Shown piece after piece: positions 42,606 through 50,707 of a stretch of DNA of 64,000 nucleotides. The stretch lies in assembly GCF_036346855.1 (NCBI RefSeq), contig NZ_CP107841.1, positions 682,001-746,000 of the forward strand, written 5' to 3'. Every line of letters begins with the position of its first letter. Position 1 is the first letter of the stretch. The translations under genes were made by a program, and so were the position numbers. The stretch is from Streptomyces europaeiscabiei. Lineage in GTDB: Bacteria > Actinomycetota > Actinomycetes > Streptomycetales > Streptomycetaceae. The notes below the pieces were generated by a model that saw only the letters and a list, made by a program, of their open reading frames with translations, was not told the origin of the DNA and did no database searches.

Positions 42606-43627
42606 CGGGCGACCTTCCGGGCGAGCAGGGCGAGCAGCGGGGCGCCGAGGAAGGCGGTCACGATGCCGACCTCCAGTTCCGCGGGGCGGATGACCAGGCG
42701 GCCGAGGATGTCGGCCGTCAGCAGGAGCAGGGGGCCGACGATCAGGCAGCCGGGAACCAGGAGGCGGTGGTCGCCGCCGAGCAGCGGGCTGACGAGGTGG
42801 GGTGCGGCGAGTCCGACGAAGGCGACGGGCTCGGCGACGGCGACCGCCGATCCGGCGAGCAGGACGACCGCGATGCCACCGGCGAGCCGGATACGGGTGA
42901 CCGGCACGCCGAGCACCTGGGCCGAGTCGTCGCCCAGGGCGAGGGCGTTGAGGGCGGGCGCGACGGCGTCGGCGAGCAGCAGGACGAGCACGAGGGTCGG
43001 CAACACCGGGCAGACTGTCTCGAGTTGGCGTCCGGCGATGGAGCCCGCCGGCCAGAAGCGTGCCTCGTCGAGGGTGCGCAGGCTGGCCAGCATGACCGCC
43101 GACGTCCAGGACAGCAGCACGAGTTGGAGCACGGTGCCGCCGAGGGCGAGCCGTACGGGGTCGATGTCACCGGCACGGCGGGCCAGCGCCTGGGCGAGGA
43201 CGGCGGCACCGGCGGCACCGGTGAATGCGAACCACACGTACTCGACGGGGTCGGTGAGCTTCAGCGCGAAGATGGCGACGACGACCGCGAAGCCCGCACC
43301 CGCGTTGATTCCCAGGGTGGTTGGCGACGCGAGCGGATTGCGGGTGATTCCCTGTGTCACGGCACCCGCGACTCCGAGCGCGGCACCGACCGCGAGGCCG
43401 ATGACCGTGCGCGGCAGCCGAAGCCCCGTCACCACCAGTGCGTCCCGGCTCTCCGTGGGGCCGGAGAGAGCGTCGAGCACCGTGGGCAGGGGCACGGAGC
43501 GTGCTCCGAGGGCGAGGCTCAGCGCGGCGCAGAGCGCCAGCGCGCCGATTCCGCCGAGGAACAGGGGCAGGTGCCTCAGGGCACGCGGGGGCACCCCGGT
43601 CGGCGCAACCCGCTCGGTCACAGTCAC
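42602..43627 (-). CDS. FecCD-family iron-siderophore ABC permease
   Basis: 341-residue integral membrane subunit of a ferric-siderophore importer, about 9-10 helices. Family landmarks: LRLPRTVIGLAVGAALGVAGAVTQGITRNPLASPTTLGINAGAGFAVVV (two adjacent blocks), LGVPVTRIRLAGG, AVAEPVAFVGLAAPHLV (coupling-helix region that contacts the ATPase) and DHRLLVPGCLIVGPLLLLTADILGRLVIRPAELEVGIVTAFLGAP. GTG at 43627 (VTVTERV) is preferred because a frame extended to 43651 would start inside the iron box. First gene of the siderophore operon. No binding protein or ATPase gene lies nearby. Confidence 0.9.
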   Translation of the reverse strand: MTVTERVAPTGVPPRALRHLPLFLGGIGALALCAALSLALGARSVPLPTVLDALSGPTESRDALVVTGLRLPRTVIGLAVGAALGVAGAVTQGITRNPLASPTTLGINAGAGFAVVVAIFALKLTDPVEYVWFAFTGAAGAAVLAQALARRAGDIDPVRLALGGTVLQLVLLSWTSAVMLASLRTLDEARFWPAGSIAGRQLETVCPVLPTLVLVLLLADAVAPALNALALGDDSAQVLGVPVTRIRLAGGIAVVLLAGSAVAVAEPVAFVGLAAPHLVSPLLGGDHRLLVPGCLIVGPLLLLTADILGRLVIRPAELEVGIVTAFLGAPLLALLARKVAR

Positions 43628-43637
43628 GAAACGTGAG

Positions 43638-43657
43638 CTTAGGTTAGGCATGCTTTA
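43638..43657 (-). promoter_or_regulatory. Iron box upstream of the siderophore operon
   Basis: TTAGGTTAGGCATGCTTTA fits the IdeR/DmdR-type 19-bp operator (left half TTAGGTTAGGC perfect, right half degraded). It lies 12 bases before the FecCD start, so iron repletion should repress the whole minus-strand operon. Confidence 0.8.
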
Positions 43658-43785
43658 GCCTTCAACAGCTATGGATTCACCGTGATCCACACCGCCCTTG
43701 GTCAACCCGCAAGAAACTTCGCTGGCCAACGACACACATGACTACTTCACACCCCACCTGGCCACCGGCACGCGATCTTGCAGCT

Positions 43786-43804
43786 AAGGTAAGCCTTACC
43801 TCCT
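43786..43804 (+). promoter_or_regulatory. Iron box upstream of the FhuF-like gene
   Basis: AAGGTAAGCCTTACCTCC contains AGGTAAG-CCTTACCT, a near-perfect dyad matching the DmdR/IdeR consensus. It sits about 37 bases upstream of the ferric-reductase ATG. Confidence 0.8.
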
Positions 43805-43840
43805 CCGACTGCCAAACCCCTTCACGCTCTGGAGTTACCG

Positions 43841-44728
43841 ATGACCGTGGCCCACCTGGAAACCGCCCAGGCCGATACCGCCACGCATGTCCCGGAACTC
43901 CTCTCCGCCGCCTACCACCGCCTGGACGCGGTGTGCGAGGCGCTGTCCGTACGCGTGGCGGAACCCGGCCGGCCCACCGACCGGCAGCCGTCCGGTCCCA
44001 CGCACTCACCCCGAGTCGCCCTGCGGACGGTCGGCTTGATGGACGGCCAGGAGAGCGTGGAGGCCTTCGTCGAGGCGGAGGCCGCCCGCATCCAGACCCG
44101 CTACGACCACTCCGCACCCCGGCATGTCGCCGCCTCCCGCGCCCTGCACGACTACGCCTGGTCGGTCGGCCTGCTGATGAGCGGTGTCTGGTGTCTGGAG
44201 CGGCGGGTGCCCCGCATCTCCCCCGCCGACATACGGGTGGATCTGGCGACGGGCGCGTTCGAGATCCGGCCCGGCTCCGACCTCGTCTGCCTGCCGGACG
44301 ACCCGGCGGCGGGGCTGCCCGGCGCGCGGGCCGTCGCCCACCAGGAGTCCCTGCGAGCCGAGTTGAGGGCCGCCGTCGCGGACCACATGGGCCCGGTACT
44401 GGACGCCATCGGCCCGTACGCCCGCCGGGGCTCGCGCGCGCTGTGGGGTCTGGTCTCCGACGACCTGGTCTCGGGCCTCTGGTACCTGGGCCGCATGCGG
44501 GGCGACGAGGCCGCCGGCGTCCGGGCCGCCTCCGCGGTCCTCCCCACCGCCCACGCACCCTTCCCCGGCGGCGCCGACTTCCGTTCCCTCCGTACGGGTG
44601 ATGGTCGCGAGCACCCCACCCGCACCCGTATGGGCTGCTGCCTCTACTACACGATCCGCCCGGCCGAGGCCTGTTCCACCTGCCCTCGCACCTGCGACGC
44701 GGAACGGCTGCGCCGACTGGAGGGCTGA
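43841..44728 (+). CDS. FhuF-like (2Fe-2S) ferric-siderophore reductase
   Basis: 295-residue cytosolic protein of the FhuF family, which reduces Fe(III)-siderophores to release iron. The C-terminal cluster motif is MGCCLYYTIRPAEACSTCPRTC (C-C-x10-C-x2-C; residues about 266-283, written here as one 22-base-long-free description: the first CC pair, then C-S-T-C). The central part resembles the siderophore-interacting fold (VGLLMSGVWCLERRVPRI; HMGPVLDAIGPYARRGSRALWGLVSDDL). ATG follows GGAG. Divergent from the siderophore operon with its own iron box, completing an import-and-release module. Confidence 0.9.
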   Translation: MTVAHLETAQADTATHVPELLSAAYHRLDAVCEALSVRVAEPGRPTDRQPSGPTHSPRVALRTVGLMDGQESVEAFVEAEAARIQTRYDHSAPRHVAASRALHDYAWSVGLLMSGVWCLERRVPRISPADIRVDLATGAFEIRPGSDLVCLPDDPAAGLPGARAVAHQESLRAELRAAVADHMGPVLDAIGPYARRGSRALWGLVSDDLVSGLWYLGRMRGDEAAGVRAASAVLPTAHAPFPGGADFRSLRTGDGREHPTRTRMGCCLYYTIRPAEACSTCPRTCDAERLRRLEG

Positions 44729-45116
44729 CCGCGCGGCCGCGGTCGGTGCGCCCTGCTCCACGAGGTCGGGGTTCCAGGGCAGGACCCGGAAGTCGCCGGT
44801 ACCGCCCTCGACCTTCCCCAAAGGGCACACACGGATCCCGCATGCACCCTGAGGCTTACGCCGGGTATGCACCCCTAGCCGCGTCCCACCCGGGGCGTGG
44901 GTCGATGCGGACACCGGGCATCCGAAGACCGCCACCGAGCGCAGCACCTCTCCGTGGCGCGTCCCGGACGGCGTTTCCCCTGGCCGTGGCCGTGGCCGTG
45001 ATCACCTCGGCTGGTGTGGCGGGCCCGGGCGGTCCGCTGCTCGCCCGAGGCGACCGCGACCTGCGCGAAGGCCCCGCCGTCGAAACTTTCGATGCAGCTC
45101 CGGAGCCCCGTGCCGA
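44729..45116. other. Gene-free stretch, with a signal-peptide-like frame
   Basis: No confident gene. A plus-strand frame from about 44908 to 45120 encodes a basic segment followed by AFPLAVAVAVITSAGVAGPGG, which looks like a secretion signal. It ends with a TGA that overlaps the TTG proposed for the GH43 gene. On the minus strand DFRVLPWNPDLVEQG is reminiscent of a coding tail but has no start or context. Confidence 0.5.
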
Positions 45117-47306
45117 TTGACGGCGCTCGTCGCAGATAGCAACACTCTTCGACGGGTTTCCAACAGGAAACGCCAAAAGGTCGCAGCACTGGAGGTCGGC
45201 TTGCGAGAGTACGCCGGATACGTCTTCGTCTACTTCACCGGCGAGGGCAGCCCGGACGGCGAGCAGGTCAGGTTCGCGCTCAGCCGAGGCGACGACCCGT
45301 TGCGCTGGCGTGAACTCAACGGCGGCGCCCCGGTGCTCACTTCGGACCTCGGCACACGGGGACTGCGCGATCCGTTCCTGGTCCGCGCACCGGAGGGCGA
45401 CCGCTTCCACCTGATCGCCACCGACCTCAGGATGCACGGCGAGCGTGACGGCGACTGGGAGCAGGTGCAGCGCACCGGCAGCACCTCGCTGATGGTCTGG
45501 GAGAGCACCGACCTGGTGCACTGGACCGACCGCCGCCTCGTGCGCGTCGCCCCCGACACCGTCGGCAACGTCTGGGCGCCCGAGGCCTGCTACGACCCCG
45601 ACCTCGGCGCGTACGTCGTCTTCTGGGCGTCGAAGGTGTACGCCGAGGACGACCCGGGCCACACCGTCGAGACCCACAACAGGATGCTGTACGCGACCAC
45701 CCGCGACTTCCGCGTCTTCAGTGAACCCCGGCTCTGGAACGACCCCGGCCACTCGGTCATCGACTCGACCGTCGTCCGCCACGACGGCGTCTACTACCGG
45801 TTCACCAAGGACGAGCGCGGCAACTCCCCCGCCGCGCCCGGCGGCAAGTTCATCACGGCCGAGAAGTCGGCCGGGCTGCGAGACGCTTCGTACGCCTTCG
45901 TCGCCGACCGGATCGGTCAGGGGGTCGTCGAGCAGGGCGAGGGGCCGATCGTCTTCCGGTCGAACACCGACGACCACAAGTGGTACCTGTTCATCGACGA
46001 GTTCAGCGAGCGCGGCTATGTCCCCTTCGAGACCACCGACCTCGGCTCCGGCACGTGGACACCCTGCGAGTCCTTCGCGCTGCCGCCCGGCGCCCGGCAC
46101 GGTTCGGTGCTGCCGGTGACGCGGGCCGAGTACGAGCGCCTCCTCGCCGCGTACGCGCCGAAGGCATCGGTCGTCGACGCCACCGTCCCCGGAGGCCCGA
46201 AGGCGTACGCGATCGTGGACGACACGGCCTCGAAGGTCGTCCTGCCCTTGCATCCGGGCACCGAACTCGACGGCCTGGCACCGGAGTTCGATGTGTCGGC
46301 GGACGCCCGCATCGACCCGCCCTCCGGCACCCCGCGCGACTTCCGCACCCCGCGGCCGTACACGGTCATGACGGCAGACGGGACCGTACGCACCTGGACC
46401 GTCGAGGCCGTGCACATGCGCAGCCCGCTGCTTCCGGGGCTGCATGCCGACCCCAACATTCAGGAGTTCGACGGCCGTTACTACATCTATCCGACGACGG
46501 ACGGCTTCGAGGGCTGGGGCGGGACACGGTTCGAGGTGTACTCCTCCGACGACCTGGTCACCTGGGAGGGCCACGGAGTCGTTCTCGACCTGGAGTCCGA
46601 CGTGAGCTGGGCGGACCGCTACGCCTGGGCGCCGGCCGCCGGCGAGCGCGAGGGGTCGTACTACTTCTACTTCTGCGCGGACCAGCAGATCGGGGTGGCC
46701 GTCGCGGACAGCCCGACCGGCCCCTTCCGGGACGCCCTGGACCGGCCGCTCATCGGGCGCGACGACTTCGCGGGCCAGATGATCGACCCCGCCGTCTTCA
46801 AGGACGACGACGGCACGGCCTATCTCTACTGGGGCAACTGCGAGGCGTACGGCGTACCGCTCAACGAGGACATGGTGTCCTTCGACCCGGCGCAGGTACG
46901 GCGGTTCACCCCGGACGACTTCCGCGAGGGCGCCTTCGTCATCAAGCGGCGGGGCGTCTACTACTTCATGTGGTCGGAGGACGACACCCGCAGCGAGGAC
47001 TACCGCGTCGCCTATGCGACCGGGCCCTCGCCGCTCGGTCCGTGGACGAAGAAGGGCGTCATCCTGCGGAAGCGTCCGGAATACGGAATCCTCGCCACGG
47101 GCCACCACACGGTCGTGAACGTCCCCGGCACCGACGACTGGTTCATCTGCTACCACCGGTTCGCGATTCCCGGCCCCGGCACTCCGCGTGGCGACGGCAT
47201 GCGCCGTGAATCCACCCTGGACCGGCTGGTGTTCGCGCCGGACGGCTCGATCGAGGAGGTCGTGCCGACGCTGGAGTCCATCGGGCCGGCGGTCAGTCCA
47301 GGGTGA
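45117..47306 (+). CDS. Family 43 glycosyl hydrolase, two modules
   Basis: Up to 729 residues. Two five-bladed-propeller GH43 modules are visible. Module 1 (about 25-330) has YAGYVFVYFTGEG, KGLRDPF-like GLRDPFLV, NVWAPEACYD and GHSVIDSTVVRHDGVYYRF. Module 2 (about 430-720) has GLHADPNIQEFDGRYYIYPT (catalytic base Asp in ADPN), AGQMIDPAVFKDDDGTAYLYWG (the pKa-modulating Asp) and REGAFVIKRRGVYYFMWSEDD (general-acid Glu). Likely acts on arabinan or xylan side chains. The frame begins at TTG 45117; an internal TTG at about 45201 with GGAGG upstream is an alternative. There is no in-frame signal peptide. Confidence 0.88.
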   Translation: MTALVADSNTLRRVSNRKRQKVAALEVGLREYAGYVFVYFTGEGSPDGEQVRFALSRGDDPLRWRELNGGAPVLTSDLGTRGLRDPFLVRAPEGDRFHLIATDLRMHGERDGDWEQVQRTGSTSLMVWESTDLVHWTDRRLVRVAPDTVGNVWAPEACYDPDLGAYVVFWASKVYAEDDPGHTVETHNRMLYATTRDFRVFSEPRLWNDPGHSVIDSTVVRHDGVYYRFTKDERGNSPAAPGGKFITAEKSAGLRDASYAFVADRIGQGVVEQGEGPIVFRSNTDDHKWYLFIDEFSERGYVPFETTDLGSGTWTPCESFALPPGARHGSVLPVTRAEYERLLAAYAPKASVVDATVPGGPKAYAIVDDTASKVVLPLHPGTELDGLAPEFDVSADARIDPPSGTPRDFRTPRPYTVMTADGTVRTWTVEAVHMRSPLLPGLHADPNIQEFDGRYYIYPTTDGFEGWGGTRFEVYSSDDLVTWEGHGVVLDLESDVSWADRYAWAPAAGEREGSYYFYFCADQQIGVAVADSPTGPFRDALDRPLIGRDDFAGQMIDPAVFKDDDGTAYLYWGNCEAYGVPLNEDMVSFDPAQVRRFTPDDFREGAFVIKRRGVYYFMWSEDDTRSEDYRVAYATGPSPLGPWTKKGVILRKRPEYGILATGHHTVVNVPGTDDWFICYHRFAIPGPGTPRGDGMRRESTLDRLVFAPDGSIEEVVPTLESIGPAVSPG

Positions 47307-48228
47307 CGCGGGCGGCGACCGGAAGATGGTCGCTGCCGGTCGCGGGCAGGGTGCGGATGTCGGCGACGGCCGCCGAGCGGGCCATGACCTGGTCGATCCG
47401 GGTCAGCGCAAGCCCGGCCGGATAGCTGAAGGCGAAACCCCGTTCCGCCACGTTCATCCGTGTGGTCAGGGGCGCCAGCCCCCGGTCGTCGACCGTGCCG
47501 TTGAGGTCGCCCAGCAGGATCACCGGGTTCCGTTTCTCGGCGGCGACGGCCCTGCCCAACAGGACGGCGCTCTCGTCACGCCACTGCGAGGCGAGTCCGC
47601 CCGCCCCGACACGGACCGAGGGCAGGTGCGCGACGTACGCCACCACCTCGGCGCGCGGCGTACGCACCACCGCCCGCAGCCCTCGGCTCCACTCCTCCTC
47701 GATCCCCTCGGGTTTGATGTCCACCAGCCGGGTGGCGGTGAGCGGATGCCTCGACCAGAGTCCGACGGTGCCCCGGACCGCGTGGTACGGGTAGTCCGGG
47801 GCGAGGGTCCTCTCGTAGGCAGGCAGCGCCGTGGGCACCAGTTCCTCCAGCGCGATGAGATCGGGCCCGGCGTCGGCCAGGGCGCGGGCCGTTCCCACCG
47901 GGTCGGCGTTCTCGTCGCTGACGTTGTGCTGCACCACCACCAGGTCGCGCGCGCCGGGGTTCTCACCGGGCAGCAGCAGCCCACCGAAGCCGTACGTCCA
48001 GGCAGCCACCGGCAGCAGGAGAGCCAGCAGCGCGACCGCCGAGCGGTGCAGCAGCCCCAGGCCGAGCAGTGCCACCGCCACCAGACCGAGCCAGGGCAGG
48101 AACGTCTCCACCAGACTGCCCACGCGGCCCACGGAGTTGGGAACCGCACGGGGGAAGAGCAGCAGCCCGGCCGTCGGCACCGCCACCGCAGCGGCCACCC
48201 GGCCCGGACCGGGACGGTCCGGCCTCAC
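47293..48228 (-). CDS. Membrane-anchored endonuclease/exonuclease/phosphatase-family protein
   Basis: 311-residue protein with N-terminal membrane helices (VAAAVAVPTAGLLLF, FLPWLGLVAVALLGLGLL, SAVALLALLLPVAAWTYG) and an extracellular EEP catalytic domain. Its motifs are DLVVVQHNVSDENADP, LIALEEL (metal Glu), RNPVILLGDLNGT (Asp-x-Asn), ALTRIDQVMA and TGSDHLPVAARV (catalytic His). The family includes DNases and phosphodiesterases or sphingomyelinase-like enzymes; the substrate is unknown. The GTG at 48228 overlaps the stop of the LysR remnant (GTGA). Its 3' end overlaps the convergent GH43 gene by 14 bp. Confidence 0.85.
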   Translation of the reverse strand: MRPDRPGPGRVAAAVAVPTAGLLLFPRAVPNSVGRVGSLVETFLPWLGLVAVALLGLGLLHRSAVALLALLLPVAAWTYGFGGLLLPGENPGARDLVVVQHNVSDENADPVGTARALADAGPDLIALEELVPTALPAYERTLAPDYPYHAVRGTVGLWSRHPLTATRLVDIKPEGIEEEWSRGLRAVVRTPRAEVVAYVAHLPSVRVGAGGLASQWRDESAVLLGRAVAAEKRNPVILLGDLNGTVDDRGLAPLTTRMNVAERGFAFSYPAGLALTRIDQVMARSAAVADIRTLPATGSDHLPVAARVTLD

Positions 48229-48542
48229 GCGGTCGCCTTCGTCGTCGCCGGGGTATCGCGCGCGTACCGGGCGAAGGCACGCGCCCGGCGGATGGGCGAG
48301 ACGCTCGCGGCGTGGGCGGTCACGACTCCGGCCTCCTCCAACGGGTCGCCGATCGTGAGGAGGACGCTCCTTGGCCCGCCGCCGCACCGGCAGTTGCGCT
48401 CCGAGCCGGCCCTCCAGGCCGGCGATCCGGTGGAGATGCGCGCCTGGGACGCGGGGCGCCGCACGGAGGCCGCGCTCACGGAGGCCGTGTTCGGCACGGC
48501 CACGAAGTACTCCAGCTGTCCGAGCGAGAAGTGATCGGTCAT
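48225..48542 (-). pseudogene. LysR-family N-terminal remnant, frameshifted
   Basis: The frame starts like a LysR gene (MTDHFSLGQLEYFVAVPNTASVSAAS), then loses register. The continuation IAGLEGRLGAQLPVRRRAK is in another frame, followed by EEAGVVTAHAASVS back in the first. No effector domain exists. It still provides a stop that overlaps the next gene's GTG. Confidence 0.75.
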
Positions 48543-48560
48543 GGGCCGTCCCAGCCGTCC

Positions 48561-48920
48561 TCAGTCGTGCGGTGCCTGTCCGCTGACCCGGTGGTCCGCG
48601 TGGCTCAGCGCCTCCACGACCAGGCGCCGCAGATGCCCGTCGGCGAGGCTGTAGTGGATGTGGCGCCCTTCCCGGCGAGTGTCCACGAGCCCGGCGAGCC
48701 GCAGCTTCGCCAGATGCTGGCTGACCGCCGTACGGGACGCCTCGCAGCGGTCGGCCAGTGAGCCGACGTCCGACTCGCCCTGCGCGAGCAGCCACAGCAG
48801 ATGCAGCCGGGTGGCGTCGGAGAGCATCGCGAACACTCCGGTCGCCTCGGCGAGCCGCGCGCTGTCGGGGGCGCGCAGATGCGCACCGGACGCAGGTGAC
48901 ACGGCATGGCGTTCAGGCAT
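48561..48920 (-). CDS. ArsR/SmtB-family repressor
   Basis: 119-residue metal- or effector-sensing winged-helix repressor. The HTH is DVGSLADRCEASRTAVSQHLAKLRLAGLVDTRREGRHIHYSLADGHLRRLVVEALSHADH. N-terminal CAS residues of typical ArsR (ELCVCDL) are not seen; a C-terminal His-rich part (HLRR, HADHRV) could supply alpha-5 metal ligands as in NmtR/CzrA-type sensors. ATG at 48920 is the first credible start. Divergent from an MFS exporter with a 34-bp palindrome between them, so it most likely represses that exporter and itself. Confidence 0.9.
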   Translation of the reverse strand: MPERHAVSPASGAHLRAPDSARLAEATGVFAMLSDATRLHLLWLLAQGESDVGSLADRCEASRTAVSQHLAKLRLAGLVDTRREGRHIHYSLADGHLRRLVVEALSHADHRVSGQAPHD

Positions 48921-49050
48921 GCGCCCAGCGTAGGCGCTCCGCTGGGGGCGTGGGGGCGTGCGCTGTCTGCGGCTTCGTCGTGGCTGGTCGCTCCCACGCG
49001 GCGGAGCCGCATTCGCCACCGCGATGTCACCGCTCCACGCCCCTTCGGGG

Positions 49051-49084
49051 AACCATCATGTGCGCAGGTGCGCACATGATGGTT
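49051..49084. promoter_or_regulatory. 34-bp near-perfect palindrome, ArsR operator candidate
   Basis: AACCATCATGTGCGCA (49051-49066) is repeated inverted at 49069-49084 with only GG between: 16-bp perfect arms. It lies 50 bases upstream of the MFS start. The inner core TGTGCGCA-N2-TGCGCACA has the half-site spacing expected for an ArsR dimer. Confidence 0.75.
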
Positions 49085-49133
49085 ACACTTGGCTGCAGCG
49101 ACACTCAACGCCACGCCGAGGGGAGCCGTTCCC

Positions 49134-50507
49134 ATGCTCGTCGTCCTGCGTCACCGCGCCTATCGGCGGCTGTTCGCCGCCCAGGTCGTGGCCCTGGTGG
49201 GCACGGGACTCGCGACCGTCGCCCTCGGGCTGCTGGCCTACGACCTCGCGGGCTCCGACGCCGGTTCCGTCCTCGGTACGGCCCTCGCGATCAAGATGGT
49301 GGCGTACGTGGTGATCGCCCCGGCTGTCGGCGCGGTCGCCGACCGGCTGCCGCGCCGGGCGCTGATGGGGACGGCGGACCTGGTGCGCGCCGGGATCGCC
49401 GTGTCCCTGCCGTTCGTCGGCGAGGTCTGGCAGGTGTACGTCCTGGTCTTCCTCCTCCAGTCCGCCTCGGCCGCGTTCACGCCCACGTTCCAGGCCGTCA
49501 TCCCCGACGTGCTGCCCGAGGAGCGCGACTACACACGGGCGCTGTCGATGTCACGGCTCGCGTACGACCTGGAGAGCCTCTTCTCCCCCGCGCTCGCGGC
49601 CGCCCTGCTGTCCGTCATCACCTACGACCGGCTGTTCACCGGCACCGTCCTCGGATTTCTCGCCTCGGCCGCGCTGGTGGTCTCGACCGCCCTGCCCGAG
49701 CGGGCCGCCGTCACCGTCCCGCGCACGGGCGGCGCGTACACCAGGGCCACGGCCGGTATCCGCTTCTTCCTCGCCGTCCCCTGGCTGCGGGCCCTGCTCG
49801 CCCTGAACCTCGCCGTCGCGGCGGCCGGTGCGATGGTGACGGTCAACTCCGTCGTCTACGTCCGCGAGGTGCTGGGCCTGTCGGCGGGCGCCCTACCGCT
49901 GGCGCTTGGGGCGTACGGGGCCGGGTCGATGGCCGTGGCCCTGGTGCTGCCGCGTCTGCTGGACAAGGTGCCGGACCGGGCGGTGATGCTGCCGGGCGCG
50001 CTGTCGCTGACCGTCGTCTTCGCCGGGCTCGGAGGTGTCACGGCCGCGCAGGGCGGGGGTTGGCGGCTGCCCGCGTTGCTGGTCCTCTGGGCCGCGTTCG
50101 GTGCCGCGTCCTCGGCGGTGCTCACCCCGGCCGGACGGCTCGTCCGCCGCTCGGTGGCGCCCGGGGAGCGTACCGCCGCCTTCGCCGCGCAGTTCTCCCT
50201 CTCGCACGGCTGCTGGCTGCTGACGTACCCGCTGGCCGGGTGGCTGGGAGCGGCGGCGGGGCTCGACTGGGCGGTGCTCGCGCTGGGTTCGATCGCCCTG
50301 GGTGCGGCGTGTCTGGCCGTACGGCTGTGGCCGGCGCGGTCGACGGCCGACGCGCACACGGCCCCCGCGCCGGCGTCCCACGTGCCGGCGTCCCACGTGC
50401 ACGCGGACCTTCCCCTCGGCCACCCTCATCTGGCGGGCGCCCTGCGCGTGCCGGCGGGCTGGCGGCACAGCCACGGGCACCTCACGGACGGGCTGCACGC
50501 GCGGTAG
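49134..50507 (+). CDS. MFS exporter with histidine-rich C-terminus (possible Ni/Co efflux)
   Basis: 457-residue major facilitator with about 12 helices. A-motif-like APAVGAVADRLPRRALMG (about 65-80) and MVTVNSVVYVREVLGLSAG in the second half. The last ~50 residues contain ten histidines (ASHVPASHVHADLPLGHPHLAG and RHSHGHLTDGLHAR). Such His-rich tails occur in NreB-type nickel exporters and other metal effluxers. Start: ATG at 49134 with GGGGAG 9 bases upstream is preferred over TTG 49089, which lies too close to the operator. Regulated by the divergent ArsR protein. Assignment to Ni/Co is an inference from the tail and context. Confidence 0.85.
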   Translation: MLVVLRHRAYRRLFAAQVVALVGTGLATVALGLLAYDLAGSDAGSVLGTALAIKMVAYVVIAPAVGAVADRLPRRALMGTADLVRAGIAVSLPFVGEVWQVYVLVFLLQSASAAFTPTFQAVIPDVLPEERDYTRALSMSRLAYDLESLFSPALAAALLSVITYDRLFTGTVLGFLASAALVVSTALPERAAVTVPRTGGAYTRATAGIRFFLAVPWLRALLALNLAVAAAGAMVTVNSVVYVREVLGLSAGALPLALGAYGAGSMAVALVLPRLLDKVPDRAVMLPGALSLTVVFAGLGGVTAAQGGGWRLPALLVLWAAFGAASSAVLTPAGRLVRRSVAPGERTAAFAAQFSLSHGCWLLTYPLAGWLGAAAGLDWAVLALGSIALGAACLAVRLWPARSTADAHTAPAPASHVPASHVHADLPLGHPHLAGALRVPAGWRHSHGHLTDGLHAR

Positions 50508-50523
50508 CGCGGCGCGAGTCCGG

Positions 50524-50564
50524 CGTGTACGCCGCAGACGCCTGTGGTGCGGACGGCGTACACG
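50524..50564. terminator. Hairpin between convergent MFS and urtE genes
   Basis: CGTGTACGCCG (50524-50534) pairs with CGGCGTACACG (50554-50564), 11 bp perfect with a 19-base loop, 17 bases after the MFS stop. Probably a bidirectional terminator. Confidence 0.65.
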
Positions 50565-50707
50565 CATCACGATCGGCTTCCTCTCAGAGGGCGCGACGGA
50601 CTCGGTGCGCGCCGGGGACGGCCAGGGCGTGTGTCGTGCGGTGATGTGCACCCCGCCCGCCGGCAGTGCAGTCGGCACACGCATCGAGCGACGCCGACGG
50701 TGGACCG

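Noticed and set aside
44856..47156. 766-codon minus-strand open frame
   Set aside because: Antisense to the GH43 gene, whose catalytic motifs are clear; the antisense translation has only Val/Gly/Arg-rich low-complexity sequence.
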